Below are positions 9,373 to 18,818 of a stretch of DNA of 64,000 nucleotides, piece after piece; the stretch's first letter is position 1; every line of letters begins with the position of its first letter. Source of the stretch: Prosthecobacter debontii. Its GTDB lineage: Bacteria; Verrucomicrobiota; Verrucomicrobiia; Verrucomicrobiales; Verrucomicrobiaceae. The stretch covers positions 434,001-498,000 of the forward strand of contig NZ_FUYE01000002.1 of NCBI RefSeq assembly GCF_900167535.1, given 5' to 3'. The position numbers and the translations under genes were made by a program. The notes beneath the pieces were generated by a model, which was given only the letters and a program-made list of their open reading frames with translations, made no database searches and was not told where the DNA came from.

Positions 9373-10268
9373 CTGCGAGGCCCTCCTTTCTTACGATTTC
9401 GCACGGAGAGGAAATCGAAGAGAACCTGCTCCAAAGAAGTGTCCGTCGGAGTCCAATGATACTCAATCCCCTGCCTCTCGCAGGCTCGCCGGATGAAGTC
9501 GCGATGCACGTTTAACCGGTTCAGATAAATCTCTCGCGATACGGAAGGATCAATGAACCTCTCCGCTCCAGTTTCCAAATCTCTGAAGTGGGCGGCTTTA
9601 TCGAAGCGGAAATCAATCTCCGCCCGATCCATGACATGAAACACCACCACATCATGCCCCATGGCACCTAACAAACCGAGCTGACGCTCGAGCTTTTCCA
9701 CGGGAGCCAGCATATCAGACACGAGGCAAATCACGCCGCGCTTGCGCACCAGATCAGCCAACTGCTTCACGCTCAGATCCAGCGCTGTGGCACCCGCCGG
9801 CGCGGGCTTCTCCAGTTCCAGCATCAAGCGCCTGAGGTGGCCGGGACGATTCCTCGCCGGGATATGCTCTTGCAGGCTCGGGCCAAAGGTTGTGACACCG
9901 ACAGCATCCCCCTGCTGCATCAGGAATAAAGCCAGCGTGGCAGCTAGAGTCGCCGCATAGTCTGCCTTCGTCATCGGCCCTGAACCAAATTTCATGGATC
10001 GGCTGTGATCCACCACGAGCTGACATCTCAGATTGGTTTCGTCTTCAAACTTCTTGATGAAGGTGCGATCACTACGAGCCAGAACTTTCCAATCAATCGC
10101 CCGAGGATCATCCCCCTGCACATAAGCGCGGTATTCGCTGAACTCGACCGAAAAGCCATGGTAAGGACTCCGATGCATGCCCTTCCAAAGCCCCTCGACG
10201 ATGACTTTCGCCCGCAGCTCCAGAGAGCGGATGCGAGCCAAAGCGGCAGCGTCGAGTGAAGCAGGCAT
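9369..10268 (-). CDS. DUF58 domain-containing protein
   Basis: A 299-residue soluble protein of the DUF58 family, which nearly always accompanies MoxR ATPases. Diagnostic stretches are the N-terminal helix IRSLELRAKVIVEGL, HRSPYHGFSVEFSEYRAY, GDDPRAIDWKVLARSD and the degenerate vWA-like MIDAS segment LVVDHSRSMKFG. It lacks the N-terminal membrane helices of some larger DUF58 proteins, so this is the short cytoplasmic form. It sits 16 bases downstream of moxR and overlaps the BatA-like gene by ATGA. By analogy with characterised MoxR operons it should act as the adaptor or target of the MoxR chaperone, linking it to the membrane vWA proteins; that link is inferred from gene order. Confidence 0.9.
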   Translation of the reverse strand: MPASLDAAALARIRSLELRAKVIVEGLWKGMHRSPYHGFSVEFSEYRAYVQGDDPRAIDWKVLARSDRTFIKKFEDETNLRCQLVVDHSRSMKFGSGPMTKADYAATLAATLALFLMQQGDAVGVTTFGPSLQEHIPARNRPGHLRRLMLELEKPAPAGATALDLSVKQLADLVRKRGVICLVSDMLAPVEKLERQLGLLGAMGHDVVVFHVMDRAEIDFRFDKAAHFRDLETGAERFIDPSVSREIYLNRLNVHRDFIRRACERQGIEYHWTPTDTSLEQVLFDFLSVRNRKKGGPRR

Positions 10269-10284
10269 AACTGTAAGTTCAGAA

Positions 10285-11298
10285 TTATTTCATCACTCCT
10301 TCAAGGAGCTTCTCGATCACCTTGCCCACCGTTACACCTTCGGCCTCGGCTCGATAGTTGATCAGAATACGATGTCGCAAAACAGGTTGAGCCATCGCCC
10401 GAATATCCTCCAGAGTCACATGTGCACGTCCATGCAGGAGTGCACGGGTTTTCCCGCCGAGAACGAGACATTGAGAGGCACGCGTTCCTGCCCCCCAACT
10501 GACCCACTCATTGACGAAGTCCGGCACTCCGGGTCGTCCAGGACGCGAAGAAGCGGCCAGTCGGACGGCATACCGCGCCACATCTTCAGCCACCGGCACT
10601 TTTTTCACCAGTTGATGAAAGGCCTGAAGCTGCGGTCCATGAAAGAGTTGCTGAATCGTCTCCGACCTGCCGCTGGTGGTGCGTGTCACCACGGCCACTT
10701 CATCATCTTCACTGAGATAGTCGATCACGATATTCAGCATGAAGCGATCAAGCTGCGCCTCTGGCAGCGGATAGGTGCCTTCCATTTCAATCGGGTTTTG
10801 CGTCGCCAAAACAAAGAACGGTTTGGGCAAAGGCAGGCTGCGCCCAGCCACCGTCACTTGATGCTCCTGCATCGCCTCCAGGAGCGAAGCCTGGGTTTTG
10901 GGAGGCGTTCGGTTGATTTCATCCGCCAGGATCATGTTTGCAAAAACCGGCCCAGGTTTAAACACCAATTGCCGACCGCTGGCTGTGTCTTCCAGGATCT
11001 CCGTCCCGGTGATGTCTGAGGGCATCAGATCAGGAGTGAACTGAATCCGGTGAAAGCTGAGGTCAAAAACGTCGGCCACCGTCTTAACCAACAGTGTTTT
11101 AGCCAACCCGGGCGCTCCTGTAATCAAACAGTGTCCACCAGACAGCAGTGCGATGAGCATTTCATCCACCACCTGCGTCTGCCCCACAATGACTTTACCC
11201 ACCTCCGCCAGAATTTTCTCCCGCGCTCCTGCCAACATGTCGATGGCTTCTTGATCCGATAAAACAGCGGCTGGGGAAGAGACGGCAGAGTCAGGCAT
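10285..11298 (-). CDS. MoxR family AAA+ ATPase
   Basis: A 337-residue AAA+ ATPase of the MoxR subfamily. Walker A is GAPGLAKT (residues 61-68), Walker B MILADEIN (122-129), and sensor 1 FVLATQNPIE (162-171). N-terminal VGQTQVVDEML and the FTPDLMPSDITGTEI insert are characteristic of MoxR. It is the first gene of a six-gene minus-strand operon ending with the caspase-like protein. MoxR proteins are chaperone-like ATPases that mature or remodel vWA-containing partners; here two vWA membrane proteins and a DUF58 protein are encoded directly downstream. Complete and with all ATPase motifs intact. Confidence 0.95.
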   Translation of the reverse strand: MPDSAVSSPAAVLSDQEAIDMLAGAREKILAEVGKVIVGQTQVVDEMLIALLSGGHCLITGAPGLAKTLLVKTVADVFDLSFHRIQFTPDLMPSDITGTEILEDTASGRQLVFKPGPVFANMILADEINRTPPKTQASLLEAMQEHQVTVAGRSLPLPKPFFVLATQNPIEMEGTYPLPEAQLDRFMLNIVIDYLSEDDEVAVVTRTTSGRSETIQQLFHGPQLQAFHQLVKKVPVAEDVARYAVRLAASSRPGRPGVPDFVNEWVSWGAGTRASQCLVLGGKTRALLHGRAHVTLEDIRAMAQPVLRHRILINYRAEAEGVTVGKVIEKLLEGVMK

Positions 11299-11359
11299 AA
11301 GCGCTGTCTATCAAACAGCCTCAGTCATGCCAAGCTATCGTGCGCTTTGATGGATTTTA

Positions 11360-13483
11360 TTAGCAGCTCTCCCCCACCAAGGCAGGTCCCTCGTTCAATC
11401 GCAGGCATACCATGGAGCTGGCTTTCACCTGAAAAGCCACGCCACCGTCAATCAAACGCGAGTCTTTCGCCACGAAACCAGGCGTGAGACTCGTGTCGAA
11501 AACCAAGCTCCAGACCGTCTTGCCACTCCCTGGCAGGCTGAAATTCTGCGGTAAATCTCCACGATTGAAGATGAGCAGCATGGGGGGGCTCCCATCCAAC
11601 AATGCCCCAAAAAAGCTGCGGTGAGGATCATGCCATTCTTCGTGGCAAAGCAGGGTCGCATTCCCCTCCAGCCAAGTCACATCCGCCAAACCTGAGGCAG
11701 GATTCACCAAGCCATCAAAGAACTGCGTGCGCCGGAAGCTGGCCACGCTTTTACGCAACGCAATGATCCGACGTGTGAAGTCCAGCATCTCCTCGTCACC
11801 CGTGCTCCAGTCCATCCAACTGAGGTCATTGTCCTGGCAGTAGGCATTGTTATTCCCCTTCTGCGTGCGGCCACGTTCGTCACCGGCATTGATGAACGGC
11901 ACCCCTACGGAGGTCATCAGCGTGGCCATGAGACTGCGCCGTAAACGAGCCCGTAAGCTGTTCACGCGAGGATCTTTTGTCGGGCCCTCCACGCCACAAC
12001 TCACGCTGTGATTGGAGTTATCACCATCGCGATTATCCTCGCCGTTCGCTTCATTGTGCTTGCTGGCGTAACTCACCAGATCCATCAGCGTGAAGCCATC
12101 ATGGCTGGTGAGAAAATTCACGCTGCTGAGTGCGGGCCGCGAATTCCAACCAAACGCATCCTGGCTTCCGCAGATGCGTTTGGCGAATTCCGCCGTCGAG
12201 CCTTCATCTCCTGCCCAGAATCGTCGAACCGAGTCCCGATATTTTCCATTGAGCTCCCGCCATGGCTCGGGGAATCCGCCCACCTGATAGCTATCCATCC
12301 GGAAGATATCCCAGGGTTCCGCAATCAACTTGACCTGCGAGAGCACTGGATCCTGAGCAACTGCCGCCAGGAACTGCGAGTTAGCATCGTAATTGTCATG
12401 CTGATCGCGAGCCACTGTGACTGCCAAATCAAACCGGAAGCCATCCACATGCATCTCCGTCACCCAATAGCGGAGGCTGTCTAAAATTAGACGCAGGGCG
12501 GCCGGTGTGGCCGAGTCCACGGCATTGCCGCAGCCGGTGATGTTGATGTAGCTAGCGCCATGTTCACCAAAGGAGTGGCGGTAATAAAAGCGGTCATCCA
12601 GCCCCCGGAACATCAGCGTAGGCCCTCGCTCATCTCCCTCTGCCGTGTGATTGTAAACCACATCCAGAATCACCTCCAGGCCCGACGCATGCAAGGCGCG
12701 AACCATTTCTTTAAACTCGTTGACCTGGCCTTGGGGGTCTTTCGCCGCCGCGTATTCGTTATGAGGCGCGAAGAATCCGATGGTGTTATAACCCCAATAA
12801 TTGGTTAGCCCCTTTTCCAGCAAAAACTGGTCGTCCAGATGCTGATGAACGGGCAAAAGCTGCAAGCTAGTGACGCCGAGGTCTTTGAGATAAGCGATCA
12901 CCTCGGGATGCGCGAGACCCGCATAGGTGCCGCGAAGCTTCTTCGGAATGCCCAGGTGCTTTTGGGTAAAGCCCTTCACATGCATCTCATAGATCACCGT
13001 ATCCCGCCAGGGAATGGCAGGCAGTGTGTCTCCACGCCAATTGAAGCGGTTTTCCACAACCGCTGACTTGAGCGCTTCTGGGCCATTGTCGTAGGCCCCA
13101 GGCAATACATTAGGCCCACCGCTACCAAGCATACCCGTCGCTCCATCCGGTTTGCCCACAATGGCCAGCGCATAGGGGTCCAGCAGCAGCTTATTGGCAT
13201 TGTAACGGAGGGCGCTATCCGGCATCCAAGGGCCATGAGCACGGTAGCCGTAGAGTTGGCCGGATTTGACCTTGTCCACAAAGGCGTGCCAGAGGTCACG
13301 CTCACCCCGTGTCATGCGCACCCGAGCGGTCTCCTGCTTGGGATCAGCGGGTGAATACAGGCACAGATCCATGGCGGTAGCATGGCGTGCAAAAACGACG
13401 AAATGGGCGCCCTCAGGCGTGAGGGTGACTCCGGGGCGGTTGGGCGCACAGATGGCCGGGTCGGAAGGCATGGTTTTTTTCAT
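11360..13483 (-). CDS. glgX: Glycogen debranching enzyme GlgX (GH13 isoamylase type)
   Basis: A 707-residue protein that hydrolyses alpha-1,6 branches of glycogen or limit dextrin. The N-terminal CBM48 region (PNRPGVTLTPEGAHFVVFARHA) is followed by the GH13 barrel. Catalytic residues are visible: nucleophile Asp in VDGFRFDLAV, acid/base Glu in LIAEPWD, and the transition-state His-Asp pair in FLTSHDGFTL. GNNNAYCQDNDLSW is also typical of GlgX/TreX. The reading frame extends upstream into ispG, but ATG 13483 or ATG 13471 gives the usual N-terminus; neither has a strong ribosome-binding site. Together with malQ at 33 kb it indicates glycogen or maltodextrin turnover. Confidence 0.93.
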   Translation of the reverse strand: MKKTMPSDPAICAPNRPGVTLTPEGAHFVVFARHATAMDLCLYSPADPKQETARVRMTRGERDLWHAFVDKVKSGQLYGYRAHGPWMPDSALRYNANKLLLDPYALAIVGKPDGATGMLGSGGPNVLPGAYDNGPEALKSAVVENRFNWRGDTLPAIPWRDTVIYEMHVKGFTQKHLGIPKKLRGTYAGLAHPEVIAYLKDLGVTSLQLLPVHQHLDDQFLLEKGLTNYWGYNTIGFFAPHNEYAAAKDPQGQVNEFKEMVRALHASGLEVILDVVYNHTAEGDERGPTLMFRGLDDRFYYRHSFGEHGASYINITGCGNAVDSATPAALRLILDSLRYWVTEMHVDGFRFDLAVTVARDQHDNYDANSQFLAAVAQDPVLSQVKLIAEPWDIFRMDSYQVGGFPEPWRELNGKYRDSVRRFWAGDEGSTAEFAKRICGSQDAFGWNSRPALSSVNFLTSHDGFTLMDLVSYASKHNEANGEDNRDGDNSNHSVSCGVEGPTKDPRVNSLRARLRRSLMATLMTSVGVPFINAGDERGRTQKGNNNAYCQDNDLSWMDWSTGDEEMLDFTRRIIALRKSVASFRRTQFFDGLVNPASGLADVTWLEGNATLLCHEEWHDPHRSFFGALLDGSPPMLLIFNRGDLPQNFSLPGSGKTVWSLVFDTSLTPGFVAKDSRLIDGGVAFQVKASSMVCLRLNEGPALVGESC

Positions 13484-13535
13484 GCAGCAAGGGGCGGGCC
13501 GCTGCATGATGTATTTGAAAAATGAACCCATTCTT

Positions 13536-15335
13536 CTAGGCCGCAAGGGGTGGTGCATCAAACCAGCGACCGTGTTCTTTGATCAAGTCCACAAGACGTT
13601 CCACAGCTTCTTCTTCGGGGATATTGAATTTCACAGCCGTCTTGCCCACATAGAGATTAATCTTGCCAGGGGCTCCGCCCACGTAGCCAAAGTCCGCATC
13701 CGCCATCTCTCCAGGGCCATTCACGATGCAACCCATGACGGCGATACGCACGCCTTTGAGGTGACCTGTGGAAGCACGGATTTTTTGAGTCGTTTGCTGG
13801 AGATTGAAGAGCGTACGTCCGCAGCTCGGGCAGGCCACATAGTCCGTCTTGAAAATACGGACACCCGCTGCCTGAAGAATGTTATAGCTGATGCGCAGAG
13901 ATTGCCCCGGAGCTTCTTCACCATTGACCAAGACGGCATCGCCAATCCCATCGCAAAGCATCGCTCCAATGTTGGTTGCCGCCGTCAGCAGATTATCGGT
14001 AAAATCCGACTGACCTGCCTCGGTGGCTTCTCCAGCAAAGGTGTCTTTGAGCAGAATCGAGTGCCTGACATCCAGCTTGGCTGCCAAGAGACGGAAGGCA
14101 TGAATGGGGGACAGGTCCAATCCATCAGCGACCGTCACCAGCTTCGCTTCCACAGCCGCATTCACATCATGCAGAGCACTGTCGTCACGCGGGTCCACCG
14201 CCACGACTCCGCTGTCCTCAAGAACCACTTCCGGTTTGAAATCACCTAACTTATCCAGCTTATGTGCCACCGCGTCCCATTTCCGACGCGTGGTGAAGAC
14301 CGCGACGGTCGAACCACCGCCGACCTCAATGCCTTGAACATTGAGCTTTTCCGTCGCCCGCCGGCTGTAGGTAAAAGGATCGTAGCTGATCGGCAATGCC
14401 TCACTGGTCGCCCCGCATTGACCTGCACGAGCGCCCTTAAGCACCGATTGAATCAGAGCCCGCGCGACGGGGATTTCGTGAATCGCATCTTCGGTCAGGG
14501 ACACGCGGATGGTATCGCCAATGCCGTCCGACAGCAGGGAGCCAATCCCAATCGCGCTTTTGATGCGCCCATCTTCCCCGTCGCCAGCTTCGGTCACTCC
14601 CAGGTGAATCGGATAATTCCAATCGCTGCCTAAGGCATTCAGGTGAGCCACCAGCAGACGATAGGCCTCAATCATGACCTTCGGATTGCTGGCCTTCATC
14701 GAGAAGAGGAAATTGTGGAAGTCATTAGCCCGGGCAATGCGGGCAAACTCGAGGGCACTCTCCACCATGCCATGAGGGGTATCGCCATGACGATTCATGA
14801 TGCGATCACTCAAGCTGCCATGATTGGTGCCGATGCGCATGGCGCGATTCAGACGCTTGCACTCCTCGACCAAAGGCACGAATTGCGCCTCCATGTAGGC
14901 CACTTCTTCGGCGTATTCCTCGTCGGTGTATTCCTTGACCGCGAACTTCTTCTTGTCGGCGTAGTTGCCGGGATTCACGCGCACTTTCTCCACCCACTTC
15001 ACGGCTTCCATGGCCGCGTCAGGCTTGAAGTGAATGTCCGCAACCAATGGCACATCGCACCCAGCTGAGCGCAATCCATCGCGAATGTGCTCCAGATTCT
15101 CTGCGATGACCCGGGTTTGAGCCGTGACACGCACGATCTCACAGCCCACGGCAGCGAGTTCGAGGGCTTGTTTCACACAAGCTTCGGCGTCCCGCGTGTC
15201 GCTCGTGAGCATGGACTGCACACGGATGGGATTATCCCCACCAATGCCGATGTTCCCCACCGTCACCACACGCGTCTCACGGCGCTGGTAATGATACAGG
15301 TCAGGGCAGTAACGAAGCAGGCTGGTCGCGGTCAT
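13536..15335 (-). CDS. ispG: 4-hydroxy-3-methylbut-2-en-1-yl diphosphate synthase IspG (GcpE), long form
   Basis: A 599-residue enzyme of the non-mevalonate (MEP) isoprenoid pathway. It reductively opens methylerythritol cyclodiphosphate to HMBPP using a [4Fe-4S] cluster. The N-terminal TIM barrel begins VTVGNIGIGGDNPIRVQSM and includes VADIHFKPD and VRVNPGNY. The C-terminal cluster domain has the cysteines of ACPSCGRTLFN and VMGCIVNGPGE. At about 600 residues it is the long form with an extra middle domain known from plants, Chlamydiae, Bacteroidetes and Verrucomicrobia, rather than the about 370-residue E. coli form. It is followed by glgX and preceded by rseP on the same strand; an rseP neighbour is common for isoprenoid genes. 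Confidence 0.97.
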   Translation of the reverse strand: MTATSLLRYCPDLYHYQRRETRVVTVGNIGIGGDNPIRVQSMLTSDTRDAEACVKQALELAAVGCEIVRVTAQTRVIAENLEHIRDGLRSAGCDVPLVADIHFKPDAAMEAVKWVEKVRVNPGNYADKKKFAVKEYTDEEYAEEVAYMEAQFVPLVEECKRLNRAMRIGTNHGSLSDRIMNRHGDTPHGMVESALEFARIARANDFHNFLFSMKASNPKVMIEAYRLLVAHLNALGSDWNYPIHLGVTEAGDGEDGRIKSAIGIGSLLSDGIGDTIRVSLTEDAIHEIPVARALIQSVLKGARAGQCGATSEALPISYDPFTYSRRATEKLNVQGIEVGGGSTVAVFTTRRKWDAVAHKLDKLGDFKPEVVLEDSGVVAVDPRDDSALHDVNAAVEAKLVTVADGLDLSPIHAFRLLAAKLDVRHSILLKDTFAGEATEAGQSDFTDNLLTAATNIGAMLCDGIGDAVLVNGEEAPGQSLRISYNILQAAGVRIFKTDYVACPSCGRTLFNLQQTTQKIRASTGHLKGVRIAVMGCIVNGPGEMADADFGYVGGAPGKINLYVGKTAVKFNIPEEEAVERLVDLIKEHGRWFDAPPLAA

Positions 15336-15397
15336 CGGAGGTGGTGATGGACATCAAACTCGAACCTGAGGGTGATGCAACGACGAAGGCGAAGACT

Positions 15398-16909
15398 TCA
15401 CTTCGTCTCGGGGCGCTGATCCTTGGGCAACCACTGGATTTCCTGGGCCGGATTCACCTTCTTGCCGCCACCGCCCAGGAAGATATCTCCCAGGTCCTTG
15501 AACGTGACGAAGAAAATAAAGCCAAACAGGGTGAGCGCACACGCGGTCTGCAGCCATTCCAGAGCGCGAGAATGGAGCGGTTTCCGGCGCAGCGCCTCGG
15601 CAATCGCCATGGTGATGTGACCACCATCCAGGACTGGGAATGGCAGCATGTTCATGATGGCGAGGTTGATATTGAGCACGACACTGAACCAGAGGATCTG
15701 AAGAAGAGCCGCCGGATCCTGAAGCAGATTGTAGTACACACGACCAATGCCCACGGGACCACTCATGTGAGCGACACTGATGTCCGATTTACCGGAGACC
15801 AGTTTGCTGATCATGCTGAACATACTCCGTGCGGCATCAGAGACCTGCTCTGGCACACCGGGGTAGTAGAGCTTCCGCTCACCCGTCGCATGCCACTCGA
15901 TGCCGACCATAATGCGTGGCTTCTCATCTAGCTTCCAAACGTCTGGCACGCGAGGAACGAGAGCGATCGGCATTTCACTAGCCACGCCGTTATTATCTTT
16001 GCGACGGATCATGACCTGCACGGTCTGATTGGCCTTATTCTCCAGATATTCGGCAAGCTGGATCGGGCTGAGCAGGGGAATCCCATCCACGCTGAGAAGT
16101 TCGTCATTGGGTTGCAAGCCTGCATCGGCCGCCGGGCTATGAGGGGCCACTTTGCCCACCATTGGAGTTGATTTCCCCAGGATGCCCACCTCACGAAGTG
16201 CTGGCCGCTCGAAGATGGACTTCCACCACGAGCTGGCTTTTTTCTCCACATCCGGCCATTTGGAGGAGACGGGGAGTGTTTTCAAGCCTTCTCCGGGGCG
16301 ATCTACCTCAAAATTGATCTCACTTCCCTCGCTGGAGATGATCCCCCAACGCACGCTGTCCACAAACCCTTCAAATCGGCGAATCGGGTGACCATCGATG
16401 GATTTGATCACGTCGCCAGGCTTCAGGCCTGCTTTAGCTGCGGGGCTATCTTCAGCGACGTAGCCGATGGTGGTGGTGACAAAAGCTTCCGACTGAGGTT
16501 TGCCCAACCAGCTCACCAACAAAGCAAAGACACAGGCCAGTCCGAAGCTGAACAGAGGGCCCGCAAAGGCGACGATCATCTTATCCAGGGGCTTGATCGG
16601 CGGCAGAGGCTCGTCACTGCTGCTGGCTCCTTCAATGGTATCCATCGGGGCCATCTGTGGGAGTTTGACGAAACCACCCGCCGGGATGCTCCCCAAGCCG
16701 TATTCCACGCCGTTGATGGTCTTTTTCCAAAGAGGCTTCCCAAACCAGATGTAAAAAGCCTCCACCTTCAACCCACGCCAGCGAGCAGCCAAAAAGTGCC
16801 CCCATTCATGCACCAGGATCATGAGGTTGAAGACTAGAAGAACCTCAAAAACGAGGATGATGATGCGGAGAGTCTCACCCACCGAACCGAGAGAAGAAAG
16901 CCATTGCAT
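15398..16909 (-). CDS. rseP: RseP-family site-2 intramembrane zinc metalloprotease
   Basis: A 503-residue polytopic membrane protease. The first helix carries the zinc motif HEWGH (H34, E35, H38). The C-terminal membrane region has the third zinc ligand in NMLPFPVLDGGH. Between them lie two PDZ-like domains, each with the typical core (SPAAKAGLKPGDVIKSIDG and SPAADAGLQPNDELLSVDG). In E. coli RseP cuts anti-sigma factor RseA and leftover signal peptides. Here no anti-sigma gene is adjacent, so the substrate is not indicated. A gap of 62 bases separates it from ispG downstream. All catalytic residues are present and the length is in the family range. Confidence 0.95.
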   Translation of the reverse strand: MQWLSSLGSVGETLRIIILVFEVLLVFNLMILVHEWGHFLAARWRGLKVEAFYIWFGKPLWKKTINGVEYGLGSIPAGGFVKLPQMAPMDTIEGASSSDEPLPPIKPLDKMIVAFAGPLFSFGLACVFALLVSWLGKPQSEAFVTTTIGYVAEDSPAAKAGLKPGDVIKSIDGHPIRRFEGFVDSVRWGIISSEGSEINFEVDRPGEGLKTLPVSSKWPDVEKKASSWWKSIFERPALREVGILGKSTPMVGKVAPHSPAADAGLQPNDELLSVDGIPLLSPIQLAEYLENKANQTVQVMIRRKDNNGVASEMPIALVPRVPDVWKLDEKPRIMVGIEWHATGERKLYYPGVPEQVSDAARSMFSMISKLVSGKSDISVAHMSGPVGIGRVYYNLLQDPAALLQILWFSVVLNINLAIMNMLPFPVLDGGHITMAIAEALRRKPLHSRALEWLQTACALTLFGFIFFVTFKDLGDIFLGGGGKKVNPAQEIQWLPKDQRPETK

Positions 16910-17027
16910 AGGTCGTAACGTGAAAGCTTATACGCGCCACAGCGGCGCAGGGATGGAAAGCTAACACCCTAGGCCATAAGGGCAATCCTCCAGATGGTAA
17001 AATTCTGGAAATCCTAGACCGCCCGCT

Positions 17028-18215
17028 TCAACGCCGACGTGCGACCATGATGCTGGTGCTGGAGCTGTTGTAGAGATACCCAAATCCAAAATCCACCGCC
17101 TGCACCCGATGCCCTCCACTGGAGTAGGCCGACATCAAATCCGGCTGCTGCTGGCTGAAAATGCCCAATGTGCCCTGGTAGCGACCATAGAGATCCACGC
17201 TGAGTCCGGCATTCACGAGGTCACGATAGGGGACACCAGAAGGGTCCTGAACCAATCCGGAGGTGGAGCGCACCAAATAGGAGCGGATGTTGGAAAAACC
17301 ACTGTCGTGCATCAGATAGGAAGCACTCTTCACCAGGGCAGGTGGGTAACCCTGCTTAGCCACAAACGTCAGGAACGCTCCACCCAACCGCGTGCTGCCA
17401 TTGGAGAGATCTTGCCGGAAATAAAACAACCGCTTCATGCCCCCCACGCCATTTCGGAAGCGGATCATTAATCCTGGGGCAGACCCGCCCGCCGCTACCG
17501 TCAGAACAGGCGTTCCCGAGCCATCCAAAGTCACGATGTCCACGCTCTCCACTGTCGCTCCCGTGCGCGCCAGGAAAACCAGCAAGACCGGTAGAGTGCC
17601 GCGGAACCGCGTCGCTTGAAAATCATTCCGCATGTCTTTCGTCACGAAGTAGCCAGCATCCATGATGCTGCTCAGTGACGTGCGGAGTCCGTAAAGCCCC
17701 AGGGCCACATCGCCGGGAGACAGCGTCCGCAAATCTGGCAGCGGTTCCGCAGGCTCCAGCCCACAAAGGATGTATGTCTCGGCACTCGGGAAAAGCTCAT
17801 GGGCAAAGAGGTAGTCAGGGCCGCTGAATGGATAAAAAAGCGCCCGGTTGTGTTGCAGATCCGAGATTTCCTGCGCTGCCCAAGCACGGACTTTCTGCCC
17901 GCGACCGAGTTCATGACGCCGCCACAGAGCCTCCATCTGCCGCTGGTGATGCGGCCACGCAGAGGAATCCCGCACCGCAGCAAATCCGCTCTGTCCGCCA
18001 TAAGCCTCCATCCCAGCCAACATCCGAGCCACGTCATTGATGGATGAAGCTCGGATAGGGACATTCAACTCTCCTGCCCCCGCAAAAAGTGTCCCCGAGC
18101 CCGCAGATTCCGCCCGGCGAACGGTCATCGCGTCCTCAGGGAGCTGACAGCCTGTGAGCCACAGACAGGCTGGTGCAAGAAGCATCCACACGCGTTTCGG
18201 GAGGGCACAGAACAT
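17028..18215 (-). CDS. Putative lipoprotein of unknown function
   Basis: A 395-residue protein I do not recognise. The N-terminus (ALPKRVWMLLAPACLWLTGC) is a lipoprotein signal with lipobox LTGC, so the mature protein is probably lipid-anchored in the periplasm or outer membrane. The rest is a mix of helix-rich segments (residues about 75-130) and Gly/Ser-rich beta segments; the C-terminus (FGFGYLYNSSSTSIMVARRR) has alternating aromatic residues. I chose ATG 18215, which places the signal peptide at the N-terminus; an in-frame TTG at 18233 is an alternative. About 150 bases of AT-rich sequence without a gene lie upstream. No catalytic motif is evident. Confidence 0.6.
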   Translation of the reverse strand: MFCALPKRVWMLLAPACLWLTGCQLPEDAMTVRRAESAGSGTLFAGAGELNVPIRASSINDVARMLAGMEAYGGQSGFAAVRDSSAWPHHQRQMEALWRRHELGRGQKVRAWAAQEISDLQHNRALFYPFSGPDYLFAHELFPSAETYILCGLEPAEPLPDLRTLSPGDVALGLYGLRTSLSSIMDAGYFVTKDMRNDFQATRFRGTLPVLLVFLARTGATVESVDIVTLDGSGTPVLTVAAGGSAPGLMIRFRNGVGGMKRLFYFRQDLSNGSTRLGGAFLTFVAKQGYPPALVKSASYLMHDSGFSNIRSYLVRSTSGLVQDPSGVPYRDLVNAGLSVDLYGRYQGTLGIFSQQQPDLMSAYSSGGHRVQAVDFGFGYLYNSSSTSIMVARRR

Positions 18216-18365
18216 ATCGGCCAACTGTAACAAGACCCATGCCTTCTCAAAGGCCTAGATAGCCGTAGCACCTACGTTTATTTCGAGTCGGTGCGTTAAT
18301 TATGAAAATTTGGCAGAATCTTTTTAATCACCTTAACCATTAAGTTTGTCAGGCGGCAAGAAGAC

Positions 18366-18737
18366 TCAGAAGCACGGCTTCTTCCAAATGGGAACTCGGG
18401 TTTTGACCTCCCTCAAATACCAGCGGCAGAGGTCAAAAGCCTCCGCGCTATGTTTGGTGCGCACCCAGATCACGATGGAGGCATCGGCCGCCGTCACAAA
18501 TCCTAAACGATGCTGGATGAATACCTCATGAGGTCCGTGTTCGGCGGTGCCTTGAGCAATCAGTTCCTCCAGCATCTTCTCCGCCATGGGACGATAGACG
18601 CTGTAGTCGATCCCCGTGATGGTTTGATCTCCCTCCAGCTCTCGCACCACGCCGAGAAATCGCACCTCGGCTCCCTGCCCAGGGGAGAAAGGGCAGGCCG
18701 CGTCTGAGATGGGATCGTTCGTCAGCAGAAAGGACAT
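18366..18737 (-). CDS. moaE: Molybdopterin synthase catalytic subunit MoaE
   Basis: A 123-residue protein matching MoaE, the large subunit that inserts two sulfurs into precursor Z during molybdenum cofactor synthesis. Recognisable parts are EVRFLGVVRE near the N-terminus, the substrate-site stretch YRPMAEKMLEEL, HRLGFV, and the C-terminal active-site lysines in KTRVPIWKKP. ATG 18737 has a clear GGAGGA ribosome-binding site 8 bases upstream; longer in-frame extensions lack support. No MoaD (the sulfur carrier partner) or other moa gene is near, so it appears isolated from the rest of the pathway. Confidence 0.92.
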   Translation of the reverse strand: MSFLLTNDPISDAACPFSPGQGAEVRFLGVVRELEGDQTITGIDYSVYRPMAEKMLEELIAQGTAEHGPHEVFIQHRLGFVTAADASIVIWVRTKHSAEAFDLCRWYLREVKTRVPIWKKPCF

Positions 18738-18818
18738 GGCGGAATCCTCCGCTACACCAGCCCACAGGAAAATCCATCCCAAGCTGGAAAAGCGCGTCAG
18801 GCTTGGCATGTGTCAGGC

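Noticed and set aside
10177-11019. 280-residue open frame on the plus strand
   Set aside because: Antisense to moxR and DUF58; composition is not protein-like.
13266-14249. 327-residue open frame on the plus strand
   Set aside because: Antisense to glgX and ispG, both solid genes; no motif.
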